DNA of 64,000 bases, from contig NZ_JANUGX010000006.1 in assembly GCF_024753245.1 (NCBI RefSeq), positions 124,001 through 188,000 of the forward strand, in the 5' to 3' direction. Below are positions 16,328 through 25,726 of the stretch, one piece after another. Each line of letters opens with the position of its first letter. Position 1 is the stretch's first letter. The stretch is from Massilia norwichensis. Lineage in GTDB: Bacteria; Pseudomonadota; Gammaproteobacteria; Burkholderiales; Burkholderiaceae_D. A model generated the notes under the pieces. That model saw nothing but the letters and a program-made list of their open reading frames with translations, was not told the origin of the DNA and searched no databases. Both the position numbers and the translations under genes were made by a program.

Positions 16328-19105
16328 TTAATGTGCCTCCTCCCAGTTCATCCCAACCCCGGTTTCGGCCACCAGCGGCACCTTCAACGTGGCGACGCCC
16401 GCCATCAGTTCCGGCAGCTTCTGCTTGACCAATTCCAGTTCGGCTTCCGGCACGTCCAGCACCAGTTCGTCGTGCACCTGCATGATCATGCGGGTGCCGA
16501 GCTTTTCCTGCTCGATCCAGTCCTGCACCGCGATCATGGCCAGCTTGATCAGGTCTGCCGCCGTGCCCTGCATCGGCGCATTGATCGCCGCGCGTTCGGC
16601 GCCGGCGCGGCGTGGGCCGTTCGGTGAATTGATCTCCGGGAGCCACAGGCGGCGGCCGAACACGGTCTCGACGTAGCCGCGGGCCTTCGCCTGCAGGCGG
16701 GTCTCGTCCATGTACTGCTTGACCCCGGCGAAGCGCTGGAAGTAGCGCTCGATGTAGTTGCTGGCGGCGCTGCGTTCAATCCCTAAATTCTGCGCCAGGC
16801 CGAACGCGCTCATGCCGTAGATCAGGCCGAAGTTGATGACCTTCGCATAGCGGCGCTGCTCACTCTCGACCTCTTCCGGTGCGATGCCGAAGATCTCGGC
16901 GGCGGTGGCGCGGTGGATGTCCTCGCCCTGGGCGAACGCGCGCAGCATCGCTTCGTCGCCCGAGATGTGGGCCATGATGCGCAGCTCGATCTGCGAGTAG
17001 TCGGCCGAGACCAGCACGCTGCCCGGGTTGGGGATGAAGGCTTCGCGGATGCGGCGGCCTTCGGCATTCCGCACCGGGATGTTCTGCAGGTTCGGATCGT
17101 TCGAGGCCAGGCGGCCGGTGATCGCCACCGCCTGCGCATAGTTGGTGTGCACGCGGCCGGTGTTCGGGTTGACCATCTTCGGCAGCTTGTCGGTATAGGT
17201 CGACTTCAGCTTCGACAGGCCGCGGTGCTCGAGCAGGATCTTCGGCAGCGGGTAGTCCTCGGCCAGCTTCTGCAGCACTTCTTCGTCGGTGGACGGCGCG
17301 CCGGTGGCGGTCTTCTTGATCACCGGAAGCTGGAGCTTGCCGAAGAAGATCTCGCCGATCTGCTTGGGCGAACCGAGATTGAACGGGCCGCCGGCCAGTT
17401 CATAAGCCTGCTGCTCGAGTTCGGCGATGCGCACGGCCAGCTCGTTCGACTGCGCGGCCAGCTTGTCGGCGTCGATCAGCACGCCGTTGCGCTCGATCTT
17501 CTGCAGCACCACGGAGGTCGGCAGCTCGATCTTGCGGTAGATGAAGTTCAGGCCCTCGTCGCTTTCGACGTGGCCGATCATGGTCTGGTGCAGGCGCAGC
17601 GTGATGTCGGAATCCTCGGCCGCGTATTCGGTCGCGCGTCCGAGCTCGACCTGGTCGAAGCAGATCTGGCTGGCGCCCTTGCCGCACACGTCGACGAAGG
17701 GAATCGTGGTGTAGCCCAGGTGGCGCATGGCCATGGTGTCCATGTCGTGCGGCTTGTGCGACTCGAACACGTAGGACTGCAGCAGCGTATCGTGGACGAT
17801 GCCGCGCAGTTTGATGCCGTGGTTCTCGAAGATGTGGCTGTCGTACTTCAGGTTCTGGCCCAGCTTCGGCTTGTCCGGATTTTCCAGCCAAGGCTGCATG
17901 CGCGCCAATACTTCTTCGCGGTTCAGCTGCTCGGGCACCCCGGCGTAGCGGTGCGCCAGCGGGATGTAGGCGCCCTTGCCTGCTTCGACCGACAGCGAAA
18001 TGCCGACCATCTCGGCCGTCATCGGGTCGAGCGAGGTCGTTTCGGTGTCGACCGAGGTCAGCTCGGCCTTGTCGATCAGGGCCAGCCAGCGTTCCAGCTG
18101 TTCCTGCGTGGTGACGGTCTCGTATTCGCCCTTGATGATGGGCATATCGGGCTGGGTGGCGCCTACCGCACCTTCCGGCGAATTGAACAGCGGAGCCTGG
18201 GCCGGCTGGGTGCCGGGCGTGACGAAGCGGCCCGGGTTGCCGCTGTTCGGTCCCAGTTCGCGCAGCATGGTCTTGAAGCCGTAGCGCTGGAAGAAGTCGC
18301 GCAGCGCGTCCTTGTCTTCCGGACGGCCGACCAGCGATTCCTCGATCGACACCAGGTGGTTCGTCAGGTCGCAGTCGGTCTTCACGGTGATCAGTTCGCG
18401 GCCCTTCGGCAGCCATTCGAGGGCTGCCTTCAGGTTGGCGCCGACCGCGCCGCCGATAGTGTGGGCGTTCTCGATCACGCCGTCGAGCGAGCCGTGCAGG
18501 GTCAGCCATTTGACGGCCGTCTTCGGGCCGCATTTGCTCACGCCGGGGACGTTGTCGACGGTGTCGCCGATCAGGGTCAGGTAGTCGATGATGCGATTCG
18601 GCGGCACGCCGAACTTGGCGAGCACGCCGGCTTCGTCGAGCTTCTCGTTGCTCATCGTATTGATCAGCATGACCTTGTCGTTGACCAGCTGGGCCAGGTC
18701 CTTGTCGCCGGTCGAAACCACGGTGTTCATGCCGCGCGCGGTGGCCTGGGCTGCCAGGGTGCCGATCACGTCGTCGGCCTCGACGCCTTCGACCATCAGG
18801 ATCGGCCAGCCCATGTGGCGCACCACTTCGTGGATCGGCTCGATCTGCTTGCCCAGGTCTTCCGGCATCGAGGCGCGGGTGGCCTTGTATTCGGGGTAGA
18901 GATCGTCGCGGAAGGTCTTGCCCTTGGCGTCGAACACGCAGGCGATGTAGGCGGCCGGGAAGTCGGCGCGCAGGCGGCGCAGCATGTTGACCATGCCGTG
19001 CATCGCACCGGTCGGGTGGCCGTCGGGGCTGCGCAGGTCGGGCAGCGCGTGGAAGGCGCGGTACAGGTAGCTGGAGCCGTCAACGAGAAGCAGGGTATTG
19101 TCCAT
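16328..19105 (-). CDS. polA: DNA polymerase I
   Basis: 925 residues from the ATG at 19105 (an in-frame TTG at 19117 is less likely). Three domains are seen in order: 5' nuclease (1 to about 290; FDAKGKTFRDDLYPEYK, VSTGDKDLAQLV), 3'-5' exonuclease with intact acidic residues (VDTETTSLDP around residue 350), and the family A polymerase (about 540-925) with motif A VSADYSQIELR, motif B RRYAKVINFGLIYGMSAFG and motif C QVHDELVLDVP. It fills gaps and removes RNA primers. It is convergent with the PEP-CTERM gene and divergent from the DUF2782 gene. Confidence 0.98.
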   Translation of the reverse strand: MDNTLLLVDGSSYLYRAFHALPDLRSPDGHPTGAMHGMVNMLRRLRADFPAAYIACVFDAKGKTFRDDLYPEYKATRASMPEDLGKQIEPIHEVVRHMGWPILMVEGVEADDVIGTLAAQATARGMNTVVSTGDKDLAQLVNDKVMLINTMSNEKLDEAGVLAKFGVPPNRIIDYLTLIGDTVDNVPGVSKCGPKTAVKWLTLHGSLDGVIENAHTIGGAVGANLKAALEWLPKGRELITVKTDCDLTNHLVSIEESLVGRPEDKDALRDFFQRYGFKTMLRELGPNSGNPGRFVTPGTQPAQAPLFNSPEGAVGATQPDMPIIKGEYETVTTQEQLERWLALIDKAELTSVDTETTSLDPMTAEMVGISLSVEAGKGAYIPLAHRYAGVPEQLNREEVLARMQPWLENPDKPKLGQNLKYDSHIFENHGIKLRGIVHDTLLQSYVFESHKPHDMDTMAMRHLGYTTIPFVDVCGKGASQICFDQVELGRATEYAAEDSDITLRLHQTMIGHVESDEGLNFIYRKIELPTSVVLQKIERNGVLIDADKLAAQSNELAVRIAELEQQAYELAGGPFNLGSPKQIGEIFFGKLQLPVIKKTATGAPSTDEEVLQKLAEDYPLPKILLEHRGLSKLKSTYTDKLPKMVNPNTGRVHTNYAQAVAITGRLASNDPNLQNIPVRNAEGRRIREAFIPNPGSVLVSADYSQIELRIMAHISGDEAMLRAFAQGEDIHRATAAEIFGIAPEEVESEQRRYAKVINFGLIYGMSAFGLAQNLGIERSAASNYIERYFQRFAGVKQYMDETRLQAKARGYVETVFGRRLWLPEINSPNGPRRAGAERAAINAPMQGTAADLIKLAMIAVQDWIEQEKLGTRMIMQVHDELVLDVPEAELELVKQKLPELMAGVATLKVPLVAETGVGMNWEEAH

Positions 19106-19274
19106 GTAGGGTCGCAAAAAGCAAAAGTGGGGCCATGCCGGGCATGGCGAATCGTCGTCATTATCGCAGAATCGGGAGTGCTCCCTATATGAGGCCGCTT
19201 CGCACTTTTCACACGCTTTTTACTGGTGGGCAGCGCTGTTTGTTACAATGAACTAAACGACAAAGGTGACCACC

Positions 19275-19727
19275 ATGCCCCGCATTACCTCCCGCCTGCC
19301 CCTCCTTGCTGTGCTCCTGGCCGCGCTGGCCGGATTTGCGTCGGCCCAGCAGTCGACCCCGCAATCGAACCAGAACCAGGCACCGCCCAAGCTCGAGCGC
19401 GTGGAACCGGGCAGTGACGTCCCTGCCACCAACATCCCCTCGCGCACCCGCACCCAGATCAAGGAAACGCGCGACGGCGGCCAGGTGACCGAGGTCGAAG
19501 TCAACAGCAGCGGCAGCCATTACTACATGAAGCCGAACACGCCGCCGGGCAATGCCGTACCGGGCAGCGCCACCGGCAACTCGATCCGCGCGCCGCAATG
19601 GAAGGTGGGCGAGTTCGACCTGTCGGGCAAGCGCAAGGCCGCCAGCGAAAACGGGACCAACGCCCCGGCCGCGGCGGACGTACCGCCGCCGCCGGCACTG
19701 CCGCCCGGCACCCCCGACAAAAAATAA
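19275..19727 (+). CDS. DUF2782-family exported protein
   Basis: 150 residues from ATG 19275 (AAGGTG seven bases upstream; a GTG at 19266 is possible). Signal peptide 1-25 ends GFASAQQ. The mature protein is proline- and asparagine-rich with a conserved core PPKLERVEPGSD, IKETRDGGQVTEVEV and HYYMKPN, which is the DUF2782 pattern. No catalytic motif is visible; a periplasmic structural or binding role is possible. It is followed by thrB after 65 bases, a neighbourhood I know from other Oxalobacteraceae. Confidence 0.8.
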   Translation: MPRITSRLPLLAVLLAALAGFASAQQSTPQSNQNQAPPKLERVEPGSDVPATNIPSRTRTQIKETRDGGQVTEVEVNSSGSHYYMKPNTPPGNAVPGSATGNSIRAPQWKVGEFDLSGKRKAASENGTNAPAAADVPPPPALPPGTPDKK

Positions 19728-19792
19728 GACCGAACAAGACCGGCCGCCCGCTATCGGCGCGGCCGTAACCGCGACCAAAACATTCCTGAACG

Positions 19793-20752
19793 ATGGCAGT
19801 TTTCACCTCGGTCACACTGGACGACCTGAGCCAGTGGATCAAGCAGTTTCCTCTCGGTAAAGCGCTGGCGCTCAAAGGCATCGCCAGCGGCATCGAAAAC
19901 AGCAACTTTTTCCTCACGACCGAGCGCGGCGAATTCGTCCTGACGATTTTCGAGAACCTCGGTTTCGAACAACTGCCCTTCTATGTCCAGCTGATGCGCC
20001 ACCTGGCCGAGCGCGATGTGCCGGTGCCGGCGCCGGTGCCGACGCACGCGGGCGAACTGGTGGTGGCGCTGGCCGGCAAGCCGGCCATCATCGTCAGCAA
20101 GCTCGACGGCAGTTCGCAGATGGATCCCCAGCCCGTGCATTGCGCCGAAGTCGGCAGCATGCTGGCCAGGATGCACCTGGCGGGCCGGGATTTTCCGCTG
20201 CACCAGCCGAATCTGCGCGGTCTGGCCTGGTGGGTCGAGACCGTGCCCAAGGTCCTGCCCTTCCTCGATGCCGATAAGGCCGCGCTGCTGGCATCGGAAC
20301 TCGCCTTCCAGCGCGACTTCGCCGCCGGCCCTGTCTACGCCCAGCTGGCGCAGGGTCCGGTGCACGCCGACCTGTTCCGCAACAACGTGATGTTCGTCGG
20401 CGAGCGCCTGAGCGGCTGCTTCGACTTTTATTTTGCCGGCTGGGACAGCTGGCTGTTCGACGTCGCCGTCACCGTCAACGACTGGTGCATCGACCTCGAC
20501 AGCGGCCGTCTCGACCAGGACCGCGTGCTGGCGCTGACCCGCGCCTACCACGCGGCCCGTCCGTTCACCGCGGCCGAAGCCGAGGCCTGGCAGACGATGC
20601 TGCGCGCCGCGGCCTTGCGCTTCTGGCTGTCGCGCCTGTACGATTTCTACTGTCCGCGCGAAGCCGAAATGCTGACGCCGCACGACCCGACCCACTTCGA
20701 ACGCGTGCTGCGCGAGCGCATCGCGGTTCCCGCGCCTGGTATCCAAGCATGA
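19793..20752 (+). CDS. thrB: Homoserine kinase (APH-fold, ThrB type)
   Basis: 319 residues. This is the aminoglycoside-phosphotransferase-like homoserine kinase found in proteobacteria, which phosphorylates homoserine in threonine synthesis. Motifs seen: [16 protein letters not shown] at the nucleotide loop, [14 protein letters not shown] (the HxDLxxxN catalytic loop) and [16 protein letters not shown] (the DFG-like metal site). The stop overlaps the start of the next membrane protein gene (ATGA), so these are coupled. Confidence 0.95.
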   Translation: MAVFTSVTLDDLSQWIKQFPLGKALALKGIASGIENSNFFLTTERGEFVLTIFENLGFEQLPFYVQLMRHLAERDVPVPAPVPTHAGELVVALAGKPAIIVSKLDGSSQMDPQPVHCAEVGSMLARMHLAGRDFPLHQPNLRGLAWWVETVPKVLPFLDADKAALLASELAFQRDFAAGPVYAQLAQGPVHADLFRNNVMFVGERLSGCFDFYFAGWDSWLFDVAVTVNDWCIDLDSGRLDQDRVLALTRAYHAARPFTAAEAEAWQTMLRAAALRFWLSRLYDFYCPREAEMLTPHDPTHFERVLRERIAVPAPGIQA

Positions 20753-21519
20753 ATAACCTGCCCGCCCGTACTGGCTGGGATTGGCTGAAGCAAGGCACCA
20801 GCCTGTTTCGCAAGCAGCCGGCCGCCCTCACCACCATCCTGTTTGCCAGCATCGTGTGCAGCATCGGCCTGTCGATCCTGCCCATCATCGGCACCGTGCT
20901 GAGCCCGCTCCTGATCCCCTCGTTCTCGATGGCCTTCATGCAGGCCTGCCTGATGATCGAAAACGGCGACCGCGTGACGCCCGGCGTACTGCTGACGGGC
21001 TTCAGGCGACCGGCGCTGGGCGCGCTGTGCAAGGTCGGCACGATCTACCTGGTCGTCGGCCTGGTCGAGATGCTGGTCGTGGTGATGATGCTGGGGCCGG
21101 AATTCTTCGAAAAGGTCGCCGAACGGCAGGCCAATCCGAACGATGCGGCGGCCCTGCTGTCGACGGAGATCGGGGTCTTCATGCTGATCGCGCTGATCAA
21201 CCTGGTGATGCTGGTGACGCTGTACTTTGCGGCGCCGCTGACCTACTGGAAGCACATGAAGACCGGCAAGGCCGTGTTCTACAGCTTCTTCGCGGTGGTG
21301 CGCTCGGCACGCGTGTTCCTGGTCCTGCTGCTGGCCTGGTTTGCCGCCTTCTTCGTGATCGCCTCGCTGATGAGCATCGTGTTCGGACCAGGCACGCTCG
21401 GCCGCATCCTGCTGACCTGGCTGGTGTTCCTGTTCATGCTGCTGCTGCAGTGCTCGATGTACGCGGGTTATCGCACCATTTTCGGCAAGCCGAACGACAA
21501 GGAACCAGCGGCAGCGTAA
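20749..21519 (+). CDS. BPSS1780-family integral membrane protein
   Basis: 256 residues with about six hydrophobic helices and the N-terminal [16 protein letters not shown] block typical of the BPSS1780 family. Start ATG 20749 overlaps the thrB stop. The function of the family is unknown; the conserved position after thrB and before uvrD is the only context. No catalytic residue stands out. Confidence 0.85.
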   Translation: MNNLPARTGWDWLKQGTSLFRKQPAALTTILFASIVCSIGLSILPIIGTVLSPLLIPSFSMAFMQACLMIENGDRVTPGVLLTGFRRPALGALCKVGTIYLVVGLVEMLVVVMMLGPEFFEKVAERQANPNDAAALLSTEIGVFMLIALINLVMLVTLYFAAPLTYWKHMKTGKAVFYSFFAVVRSARVFLVLLLAWFAAFFVIASLMSIVFGPGTLGRILLTWLVFLFMLLLQCSMYAGYRTIFGKPNDKEPAAA

Positions 21520-21526
21520 GTGGGTG

Positions 21527-21590
21527 CGTGGGCACGGGGTGCCCACCCTACACGTTCCGCCATCCGTAGGGTGGGCACCCCGTGCCCACG
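21527..21590. repeat. Inverted pair of GTAGGGTGGGCAC repeats
   Basis: Two units face each other: CGTGGGCACGGGGTGCCCAC plus CCTAC at 21527-21551 and its inverse at 21565-21590, separated by 13 bases. They occupy almost the entire gap between two convergent genes (BPSS1780 protein and uvrD), and the whole can fold as one long stem. Confidence 0.85.
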
Positions 21591-21596
21591 CCAAGC

Positions 21597-23915
21597 TTAC
21601 CTTGCCACCTTCTCCAGCTTGGCCACCGACAGGTCCAGCATCTTCATCCCCGCCCCGCCAAAGTTGATCAGCGCACGCGGGCTGCCGGCACCACCCTCGA
21701 TGTTGACGATCACGCCCTCACCGAAGCGCGCGTGTGACACCTGCTCGCCGATGCGCCAGCCGATGCCCTTGTCGCTGGAAGACTTCTGCGCGATCTGCTT
21801 GGCGATCTGATTGTCGCTGCCGCCGTCGCGGAAGTTGGCGTCGTCCCAGGCGGTGGTCGACTTGCGGCCGGCAAACCAGTTGGTCTGCACACGCGGCGAC
21901 AGCCACTTCAGCGACTCTTCCGGCAGCTCGTCGAAGAAGCGCGACTTCATGTTGAAGCGGGTCTGGCCATGCAGCATGCGCTGCTGCGTAAAGCTCATGT
22001 ACAGGCGCTTGCGCGCACGTGTGATCGCCACGTACATCAGGCGCCGCTCTTCGTCCACGCCATCCAGTTCGCGCGAGCTGCTCTCGTGCGGGAACAGGCC
22101 TTCTTCGAGGCCGGTGATGAACACGGCGTCGAATTCCAGGCCCTTGGCCGAGTGCACCGTCATCAGCTGCATGGCGTCCTGCCCGGCCTGGGCCTGGGCG
22201 TCGCCGGCTTCCAGCGAGGCGTGGGCCAGGAAGGCCGACAGCGGCGACATCACGGTCGCCAGCGGCGCGTCGGCGTCCAGCACCTCGATGCCGTCGACAT
22301 TGACGATGGCCTGGCCGCTGCTGGCCTGCGCCTGCGGGCCGAGGTGGGCCGGCGTGTGCGTGCCGAAGCCCTCTTCCTGCACGAAGTGGGTGGCGGCGCT
22401 GACCATCTGCTCCAAGTTCTCGATGCGCTCCGCGCCTTCCTTTTCCTTCTCGTAGTAGGCCAGCAGCGTACTGCGCTCGATGACTACTTTCACCATTTCC
22501 GGCAGCGGCAGCTGCTGGGTCTCGAAGCGTGCGCTTTCGATCAGCTTGACGAAATTGGCCAGCGCGCTGCCGGCCTTGCCGGTCATGTGCGGCACCGCCG
22601 CGTACAGCGACACGCCATAGCTGTCGGCCGCCATCTGCAGCTGCTCGATCGAGCGCGCGCCGATGCCGCGGGTCGGGAAGTTCACCACGCGCAGGAAGGC
22701 CGAGTCGTTGTGCGGGTTGTCCATCAGCTGCAGGTAGGCGATCGCGTGCTTGACCTCGGCGCGCTGGAAGTAGCGCAGGCCGCCGTACACGGTGTACGGA
22801 ATGCCGGCCGCGAACAGCGCGTGCTCGATCACGCGGCTCTGCGCGTTCGAGCGGTACAGGATCGCGATTTCGCTGCGCGGCATGCCCTCGCCCATCAGGC
22901 TCTTGGCTTCTTCGATGATCCACTGCGCCTCTTCCAGGTCGGACGAGGCTTCGTAGATGCGGACCGGTTCGCCCTGGCCGGCATCGGTGCGCAGGTTCTT
23001 GCCCAGGCGCTGCTTGTTGTTGGCGATCAGGAAGTTGGCGGTATCGAGGATGTGGCCGTGCGAGCGGTAGTTCTGCTCCAGCTTGATCAGGTTCTTCACC
23101 TCGAAATCGCGCTCGAAAGCCTGCATGTTGCCGACATTGGCGCCGCGGAAGGCGTAGATGCTCTGGTCGTCGTCGCCCACCGCGAAGATCGCGCCGCCGG
23201 CCGGCTCGTTGTGCCCGGCCAGCAGCTTCAGCAGGTTGTACTGCAGGTCGTTCGTATCCTGGAACTCGTCGACCAGGATGTGGCGGAAACGCATCTGGTA
23301 ATGCTGGCGCAGCGGGTGATTGCGCTGCAGCAGCTCGTAGGCGCGCAGCAGCAGCTCGGCGAAGTCGACCACGCCCTCGCGCTGGCACTGCTGGTCGTAG
23401 GCGTCGTAGAGCTCGACCATGCGTCGCTGCACGTGGTCGTAGGCCTCGCAATCGGCGGCGCGGCGGCCGTTGTCCTTGGCGTTGTTGATGAAGTACATCA
23501 GGTCTTTGGCCGGGTACTTCTCGTCATCGACATTCAGCGCCTTCAGCATGCGCTTGATCATCGACAGCTGGTCCTGCGAATCCAGGATCTGGAAGGTCTG
23601 CGGCAGCGCGGCGTCGCGGTGGTGGGTCCGCAACAGGCGGTTGCACAGGCCGTGGAAGGTACCGATCCACATGCCGCGCGTGTTGATCGGCAACATCGAC
23701 GACAGACGCGTCAGCATTTCCTTCGCCGCCTTGTTCGTAAACGTCACCGCCATGATGCCGGCCGGCGAGACCTGGCTGGTCTGGATCAACCAGGCGATCC
23801 GGGTGGTCAGCACGCGGGTCTTGCCCGAGCCGGCGCCGGCCAGGATCAGGGCGCTCTGGGCAGGCAAGGTGACGGCGGCGAGCTGTTCGGGATTCAGATT
23901 GTCGAGGAGATTCAT
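21597..23915 (-). CDS. uvrD: UvrD-family DNA helicase II
   Basis: 772 residues from ATG 23915, where the conserved start MNLLDNLNPEQ begins. Superfamily 1A helicase motifs are all visible: Walker A LAGAGSGKT (25-33), motif Ia VTFTNKAAKEM, motif II VDEFQDTN, motif III AVGDDDQSIYAFRGA, motif IV YRSNAQSR, motif V TVHSAKGLEFD and motif VI YVAITRARKRL. The C-terminus has the Tudor-like segment IGEQVSHARFGEGVIVNIEG, which in UvrD/PcrA contacts RNA polymerase. It unwinds 3'-5' in excision and mismatch repair. Confidence 0.95.
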   Translation of the reverse strand: MNLLDNLNPEQLAAVTLPAQSALILAGAGSGKTRVLTTRIAWLIQTSQVSPAGIMAVTFTNKAAKEMLTRLSSMLPINTRGMWIGTFHGLCNRLLRTHHRDAALPQTFQILDSQDQLSMIKRMLKALNVDDEKYPAKDLMYFINNAKDNGRRAADCEAYDHVQRRMVELYDAYDQQCQREGVVDFAELLLRAYELLQRNHPLRQHYQMRFRHILVDEFQDTNDLQYNLLKLLAGHNEPAGGAIFAVGDDDQSIYAFRGANVGNMQAFERDFEVKNLIKLEQNYRSHGHILDTANFLIANNKQRLGKNLRTDAGQGEPVRIYEASSDLEEAQWIIEEAKSLMGEGMPRSEIAILYRSNAQSRVIEHALFAAGIPYTVYGGLRYFQRAEVKHAIAYLQLMDNPHNDSAFLRVVNFPTRGIGARSIEQLQMAADSYGVSLYAAVPHMTGKAGSALANFVKLIESARFETQQLPLPEMVKVVIERSTLLAYYEKEKEGAERIENLEQMVSAATHFVQEEGFGTHTPAHLGPQAQASSGQAIVNVDGIEVLDADAPLATVMSPLSAFLAHASLEAGDAQAQAGQDAMQLMTVHSAKGLEFDAVFITGLEEGLFPHESSSRELDGVDEERRLMYVAITRARKRLYMSFTQQRMLHGQTRFNMKSRFFDELPEESLKWLSPRVQTNWFAGRKSTTAWDDANFRDGGSDNQIAKQIAQKSSSDKGIGWRIGEQVSHARFGEGVIVNIEGGAGSPRALINFGGAGMKMLDLSVAKLEKVAR

Positions 23916-24153
23916 GCGGGCATTATAAACGGCGCGATGCACCGAAGGCGGCTTTCGACCGCAAATTTACTGGTTATATATACAGTATCACAACAGTTGC
24001 CCCACGGCTCGCGAGCGCCATGCAAACCGTACTTATCGTAAGTTGAACGCAGATGTGTTCTCAAGGCGGCCGATCGCCCTGTGGCATTGCCGCGGGTACG
24101 GGCCGGATTTTTCTATGTCGCAATGGAGTTCTACTTGTAATAAGGAGGCAACA

Positions 24154-24696
24154 ATGCTGAATCGCGTCGTTACTGTGGCCGCACTTGCGGTCGGCGGCAT
24201 GATGCTGTCGAAAAAAATGAAGAACCGTGCGTCGGGCATGGATTCGTCGATCGTCGAAACCATCGAGATCAACGTGCCGGTCCGCACCGCTTACAACCAG
24301 TGGACCCAGTTCGAAGACTTCCCGCAGTTCATGGCCAGCGTCAAAGAAATCCGCCAGCTGGACGACAAGCACCTGCACTGGAAAGCCAATGTCGCCGGTG
24401 AAGACAAAGAGTGGGACGTCGAGATCACCGAGCAGATCCCCGACAAGCGCATCGCCTGGCAAAGCACGACCGGCGTGCCGAACGGCGGCGTCGCGACCTT
24501 CCACAAGATCTCCGACAACGTCTGCCGCGTGACCGTCCAGATGGATTACCAGCCGGAAGGCGCGCTGGAACAGCTGGGCGACGCCTTCGGCGCCGTGCGC
24601 ATGGAACTGCGCGGCAACCTGCAGAAGTTCAAGGAAATGCTGGAATCGCGCGGCAAGGAAAGCGGCGGCTGGCGCGGTAGTATTGCCCAGCACTGA
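24154..24696 (+). CDS. SRPBCC-family (polyketide cyclase-like) protein with N-terminal membrane segment
   Basis: 180 residues; start ATG 24154 has an AAGGAGG ribosome site. Residues 1-20 are hydrophobic (LNRVVTVAALAVGGMMLS) and probably anchor or export it. The rest is a START/Bet v1 fold: SSIVETIEINVPVRTAYNQW, TQFEDFPQFM and IAWQSTTG are typical of the SRPBCC coenzyme-binding group often induced by stress. Ligand unknown. It is a single-gene unit ending in a strong hairpin. Confidence 0.85.
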   Translation: MLNRVVTVAALAVGGMMLSKKMKNRASGMDSSIVETIEINVPVRTAYNQWTQFEDFPQFMASVKEIRQLDDKHLHWKANVAGEDKEWDVEITEQIPDKRIAWQSTTGVPNGGVATFHKISDNVCRVTVQMDYQPEGALEQLGDAFGAVRMELRGNLQKFKEMLESRGKESGGWRGSIAQH

Positions 24697-24719
24697 TTTC
24701 ACTCGGTGTGCGTGAAGAG

Positions 24720-24746
24720 CCCAGAAGTTGGCATCCAACTTCTGGG
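24720..24746. terminator. Strong 11-bp hairpin between convergent genes
   Basis: CCCAGAAGTTG (24720-24730) is perfectly inverted at 24736-24746, with loop GCATC. It lies between the convergent SRPBCC gene and the small exported protein gene. There is no long U-tract on either side, so intrinsic termination is likely but not certain. Confidence 0.6.
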
Positions 24747-24769
24747 TTCAGCTTAAAGAAACTACTTTT

Positions 24770-25141
24770 TCAACAGCTTCCACCTGAATGTGGCTCGCCC
24801 GTTTTCAAGTTGAAGCCAAGGAAGCACATATACCCATCGCTGGGCATATACGAACACCAGACTTCGCCTTTACTTCTCATCCTTTCGCCTTCTTCCAGAC
24901 TACAGCTTACCCCTTTCACATCCGGTCCAATCGACTCGAATATTTCTTTTGCAGCTTGCCCCCTGATTGCAATTGCAAGCTTCCTATCCAGATTCGTAGG
25001 CGGTCCACGATCCCCTGACTCTCCAGAATAGATAAGATAAGTTGCATCTTTCAGTGGCTTGCTCCGTCCCGTCCACTTGCTATTTTCTTCTGCACCCACT
25101 GCCGATGCCAGAAGTAGGATAACCCAAAAAAGGCGTTTCAT
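24770..25141 (-). CDS. Small exported cysteine-containing protein, candidate immunity protein
   Basis: 123 residues. A signal peptide (MKRLFWVILLLASAVGA, cleavage before EENSK) sends it to the periplasm. The mature part has Cys residues in VSCSLEE, GEVWCSYM, YMCFLGF and a C-terminal GGSC, with the run MCFLGFNLKTGEPHSGG near the end. I recall similar small proteins, but no named function. Its ATG starts on the base right after the stop of the Hcp-peptidase gene, so the two are tightly coupled. A periplasmic protein directly downstream of a T6SS-type peptidoglycan peptidase is the usual position of an immunity protein; that role is inferred. Base composition (29 of 60 G+C at 24841-24900) is well below that of neighbouring genes. 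Confidence 0.6.
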   Translation of the reverse strand: MKRLFWVILLLASAVGAEENSKWTGRSKPLKDATYLIYSGESGDRGPPTNLDRKLAIAIRGQAAKEIFESIGPDVKGVSCSLEEGERMRSKGEVWCSYMPSDGYMCFLGFNLKTGEPHSGGSC

Positions 25142-25726
25142 TCAACCTCCGGGCTTGATAGCAACGTAAAAATGGTCATCATGCCTATCCCAGTGACGTA
25201 CGCCGGGAATACGAGCATCGTTGAACAAGACTTGTTTGACAAACGGATGGGTGAAGAAGATTTCGATGAGTTTAGCGGTGGCTTCGCCATCGTATTCGAT
25301 CTGCTTCCACGTGACGGGCAGATGAAGACCATCTTTCCGGAGAGGTCTGACGTCTACCTGAAGACCATTGATATGCGAACGGTGGTCCATATTGGAGATA
25401 AGGACATTTTCTAACTCTACTTCGTAGTATTTGATCGGTTTGCCATCCCCGTCTGCGCGCATAAATTCCAGCTTTGCTTTAGGAATTGTTTTCCCCATCG
25501 AACAATACTGCATAAGAAGAGGCGACGCGAGATCGACCAGTTTTGTCAGGGCGATGGTTTTGTGCTCACATCGTTCTGCGGTATGTCCACCGGCAGTCGA
25601 GGCTGTGGCGCTTTTTGGCTGTTTCACACCCATCGAAGCCGAACTGACTTCTATCCAACCTGGATGCCCCGAGTCCTGAGATTCGCCTTTGATACCGTCA
25701 ATTTGAAGATAAACGTCGATAGCCAT
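25142..25726 (-). CDS. Truncated T6SS Hcp fused in frame to the end of a LAS-type zinc peptidase
   Basis: 194 residues from ATG 25726 (GGAG eight bases upstream; an upstream extension of 19 residues is not Hcp-like). Residues 1-111 match the Hcp tube protein from its first residues (MAIDVYLQIDGIKGES, QPKSATAS, GGHTAERCEHK, IPKAKLEFMRADG, ELENVLIS). At about 112, where Hcp should continue for some 50 more residues to finish its barrel, the sequence switches to SHINGLQVDVRPLRKDG (His118, Asp125), then QVLFNDARIPGV and RHDDHFYV (182-188). These resemble the H-x6-D and terminal H-x-x-H-x-H blocks of MepA/M15-type LAS peptidases. The last zinc-ligand position is Tyr187 (codon TAC) where His is expected. 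Both domains are thus incomplete, and it is best read as a recombination product, perhaps a non-functional remnant. No other T6SS gene is nearby. Confidence 0.7.
   Translation of the reverse strand: MAIDVYLQIDGIKGESQDSGHPGWIEVSSASMGVKQPKSATASTAGGHTAERCEHKTIALTKLVDLASPLLMQYCSMGKTIPKAKLEFMRADGDGKPIKYYEVELENVLISNMDHRSHINGLQVDVRPLRKDGLHLPVTWKQIEYDGEATAKLIEIFFTHPFVKQVLFNDARIPGVRHWDRHDDHFYVAIKPGG

Noticed and set aside
24770..25726. A T6SS locus around the Hcp gene
   Set aside because: No tssB/C, VgrG, PAAR, ClpV or baseplate genes are present; only the chimera and one small exported protein.
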